Program-made: the position numbers and the translations under genes | Notes under the pieces: generated by a model | What the model saw: the letters and a program-made list of their open reading frames with translations, nothing else | What the model was told of the DNA's origin: nothing | Databases searched by the model: none | Shown: piece by piece, positions 62,328-64,000 of the stretch | Layout of the letters: each line of letters starts with the position of its first letter | Numbering within the stretch: the stretch's first letter is position 1 | NCBI RefSeq assembly: GCF_036346615.1 | Contig: NZ_CP107836.1 | Location: 868,001-932,000 of the forward strand | Reading direction: 5' to 3' | DNA from: Streptomyces sp. NBC_00523 | GTDB taxonomy: Bacteria; Actinomycetota; Actinomycetes; Streptomycetales; Streptomycetaceae | DNA: 64,000 nucleotides

Positions 62328-63494
62328 TCACTCCTCCCGCAGGCTCGTCACCAGGTCGCGCGGCAGCCCGTGGGTGTCGTGGAGGTAGTGCAGGTCCTCC
62401 TCCGTCAGCGTCCCCCGGAACCGGGGCCGGGCCAGCACCTGCCGGCCGCGTTCCAGGAGCCGGACGAACCGGCGCTCCTCGTCGGCCAGCACCCGCAGCA
62501 CCTCGCCGGGGTCCACGTCCTGCCGGAAGTGGTCCAGGGTGTGCCGGACCAGCTCGGGCGGCAGATCGCCGAGCGTGCGCGAGGGGTCGCCCTGCCGGAG
62601 CACGGTCAGGGCGCGTCGCAGCAGGCGGCGCAGCACGTAACCGCGCCCGGTGGCGGCCGGGCGGACCCCGTCGCCGATGACGACGACGGCGGAGCGGAGG
62701 TGGTCGCAGACCAGCCGCAGCGAGGGCTCGTCCAGCGGCCAGAGGGCCGGTACGAGCCGGCGCCAGGGATCGAAGACGTCGCACTCGAACACCGAGGGTT
62801 TGCCCTGGAGCAGCGAGGCCAGCCGCTCCAGACCGAGCCCGGTGTCGACATTGCGCTGCGGGAGCGGCACCAGCGAACCGTCGTCCAGCCTGCGGTGGCT
62901 CATCGTGACGTGGTTCCACACCTCCACCCAGCGGTCGTCCCCGGTGGGCGTGGACACGGGCGGCCCCTCACCGCTCCACAGGAAGATCTCCGAGTCGGGG
63001 CCGCACGGCCCGGTCGGCCCATTGGACCACCAGTTGTCCTCGACGGTCGGCTCCACCGGCACCCCGAGCTCCTGCCACGTCCGCAGCGAGGCGGTGTCGC
63101 GCTCGGTGTGCTCGTCCCCGGCGTACACCGTGGCGTGCAGCCGGCCGGGGTCGATGCCCAGGCCCTCGGTGAGCAGCCCGTATCCCCACTCCAGGCTGCG
63201 CGGGCCCTCGTAGTCGCCCAGCGACCAGCTGCCGAGCATCTCGAAGACGGTCAGGTGGGTGGCGTCGCCGACCTCGTCCAGATCGGTCGTGCGCAGGCAG
63301 CGCTGCCGGTTGACCAGCCGGCTGCCCAGCGGATGCGGGCGGCCCTCCAGGTACGGGGTGAGGGGATGCATCCCGGATGTGGTGAAGAGCACCGGGTCGC
63401 CGGGCGGCGGCAGCAGGGTCGAGCCGGTGATGCGGCGGTGGCCGCGCTCCTCGAAGTACTCCAGGAAGGTACGGGCGAGCTGTTCGGTGTCCAT
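62328..63494 (-). CDS. Stand-alone alanyl-tRNA synthetase catalytic domain
   Basis: A 388-residue protein matching only the first half of AlaRS. Class II motif 1 is FTTSGMHPLTPYL, motif 2 lies around NRQRCLRTTDLDEVGDATHL and FEMLGSWSLGDY, and motif 3 is DTGLGLERLASLL. The tRNA-recognition helices (CDHLRSAVVVIGDGVRPAAT, GYVLRRLLRRAL) are present. It stops at YLHDTHGLPRDL, just before the editing domain, so both editing and C-Ala domains are absent; full AlaRS has about 880 residues. It could charge a tRNA or carrier with alanine or a related amino acid without proofreading. ATG 63494 has GAAGGAG upstream. A small reading frame with a hairpin lies before it. Confidence 0.87.
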   Translation of the reverse strand: MDTEQLARTFLEYFEERGHRRITGSTLLPPPGDPVLFTTSGMHPLTPYLEGRPHPLGSRLVNRQRCLRTTDLDEVGDATHLTVFEMLGSWSLGDYEGPRSLEWGYGLLTEGLGIDPGRLHATVYAGDEHTERDTASLRTWQELGVPVEPTVEDNWWSNGPTGPCGPDSEIFLWSGEGPPVSTPTGDDRWVEVWNHVTMSHRRLDDGSLVPLPQRNVDTGLGLERLASLLQGKPSVFECDVFDPWRRLVPALWPLDEPSLRLVCDHLRSAVVVIGDGVRPAATGRGYVLRRLLRRALTVLRQGDPSRTLGDLPPELVRHTLDHFRQDVDPGEVLRVLADEERRFVRLLERGRQVLARPRFRGTLTEEDLHYLHDTHGLPRDLVTSLREE

Positions 63495-63618
63495 GGGGAC
63501 GGCTCCTTCGCGGGTGGCGGGGAGGCGCCGGAGAACGGACGGTTCGGTCACCCGGCCGGGGAGGAATCACCACGGCAACCACCGACGGACCGTTTCCGGT
63601 CGCCGGGGGAAGGGAAAG

Positions 63619-63687
63619 TCAGACGGCGGCAACCGGCGAGCTGGTCGCTCGCGCGGTCGCGGTGGTGGTGATGCCGTTGACGTCCAT
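63619..63687 (-). CDS. Possible 22-codon leader peptide
   Basis: A small frame upstream of the AlaRS-like gene encodes MDVNGITTTATARATSSPVA then AV and a stop, rich in Ala and Thr. Downstream on the same strand a GAAA-capped hairpin (63589-63602) and GC-rich sequence follow before the AlaRS-like start. The layout could be a translation-controlled attenuator sensing Ala- or Thr-tRNA charging. There is no good ribosome site, so it may be leaderless or not a gene at all. Confidence 0.35.
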   Translation of the reverse strand: MDVNGITTTATARATSSPVAAV

Positions 63688-63882
63688 ACGCCGACGGTAA
63701 CGCGCCCCCGGCCGCCCGTGCACCCGGATTCCGTCGCCGGCGGGCTCACGGAGAACGCGACGGCCCGCTCACGCGTCCTCCATTCCACGGGAAGTACACG
63801 TGCCGGACGGTGCCGCCGTGCGGTCACCGTGCCGGACATCGATAGGCTGGGCGGCGGACCGATGCAAGGAGGATCTAGGACG

Positions 63883-64000
63883 ATGGCAGGCAACACGGAG
63901 CCGTTGTCGCCGCGGGCCAAGCTGGCCGTGACGGCGGGCAAGGCCGCTGCGGCGGTGTCGCGGGCGGCCGGGCGGGGCAGCGGATCGGTGATCGGCGGCC
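63883..64000 (+). CDS. murT: MurT-like Mur ligase, 3' end outside window
   Basis: The first 39 residues (MAGNTEPLSPRAKLAVTAGK, then Ala-rich sequence ending in GSVIGG) are visible. The start matches my memory of actinobacterial MurT (DUF1727), which works with GatD to amidate the D-glutamate of lipid II. ATG 63883 has AGGAGGATCTAGGACG before it. The ATP-binding motif lies beyond the window, so the call rests on N-terminal similarity alone. Confidence 0.6.
   Translation, partial: MAGNTEPLSPRAKLAVTAGKAAAAVSRAAGRGSGSVIGG

Noticed and set aside
63495..63700. T-box riboswitch before the AlaRS-like gene
   Set aside because: No matching specifier stem or T-box consensus was found; the leader-peptide idea fits better but is weak.

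Overview
The window is very GC-rich, with strongly G/C-biased third codon positions, GTG starts, ATGA/GTGA stop-start overlaps, mycothiol-era redox genes and many secreted polysaccharide-degrading enzymes. All of this points to a Streptomyces chromosome, or a close relative. No rRNA, tRNA or CRISPR array was seen, and no secondary-metabolite core enzymes.

Layout. (1) 1-4.4 kb: the end of a fumarylacetoacetase gene with a coupled IclR regulator, then a secreted cellulose-binding Cip1-like protein under a perfect CebR operator, and an acetylxylan esterase behind xylanase-type CGAAAC elements. (2) 4.5-12.3 kb: a urea amidolyase locus (GntR/FCD regulator, NCS1 permease with a C-terminal Cys/His cluster, urea carboxylase, allophanate hydrolase). 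(3) 12.4-21.3 kb: a SpoIIE-type phosphatase, a DUF4246 protein, a PIG-L deacetylase, an alpha/beta hydrolase lacking its usual catalytic His, an uncharacterised protein, an FKBP and a PLP-enzyme/YheO-type regulator pair. (4) 21.3-32.9 kb: an accessory segment lying between a degraded yjbQ 3' end and an intact yjbQ. It holds a translationally coupled pair (222-aa unknown protein plus a CHAT-protease protein with three TTA codons), a CBM56/GH55-like beta-glucanase, two frameshifted pseudogenes (one of the TIGR02679/DUF2399 family linked to Wadjet-type modules) and a bulb-lectin/DUF6924 protein. (5) 32.9-52.4 kb: housekeeping and transport genes, including YjbQ, a flavin monooxygenase, a short MltG, an ABC exporter with a divergent MarR regulator, a D-lactate dehydrogenase-type flavo-iron-sulfur protein, an L,D-transpeptidase lipoprotein, a heterodimeric ABC exporter with reciprocally degenerate ATPase motifs, a DUF3516 helicase and a TesB thioesterase. 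A TIM-barrel-like protein and a TetR regulator diverge from a double 12-bp palindrome. (6) 52.4-53.4 kb: an intact IS5-family element with perfect 21-bp terminal repeats and a TA duplication. (7) 53.4-64 kb: a cation/proton antiporter, small membrane and secreted proteins, a GNAT acetyltransferase, a glutathione peroxidase-like enzyme, an acyl-CoA dehydrogenase with a divergent TetR regulator, a peptide deformylase, a ComB-like phosphatase, a PL9 pectate lyase, a stand-alone alanyl-tRNA synthetase catalytic fragment and the start of murT.

How it fits together. Four secreted enzymes suit growth on plant and fungal walls: the Cip1-like protein (cellulose), AxeA-like esterase (xylan), GH55-like protein (beta-1,3-glucan) and PL9 lyase (pectin). 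Each has its own palindromic operator candidate. The most unusual part is the accessory segment, where the bldA-dependent CHAT gene and its coupled partner are the best candidate for an undescribed system.
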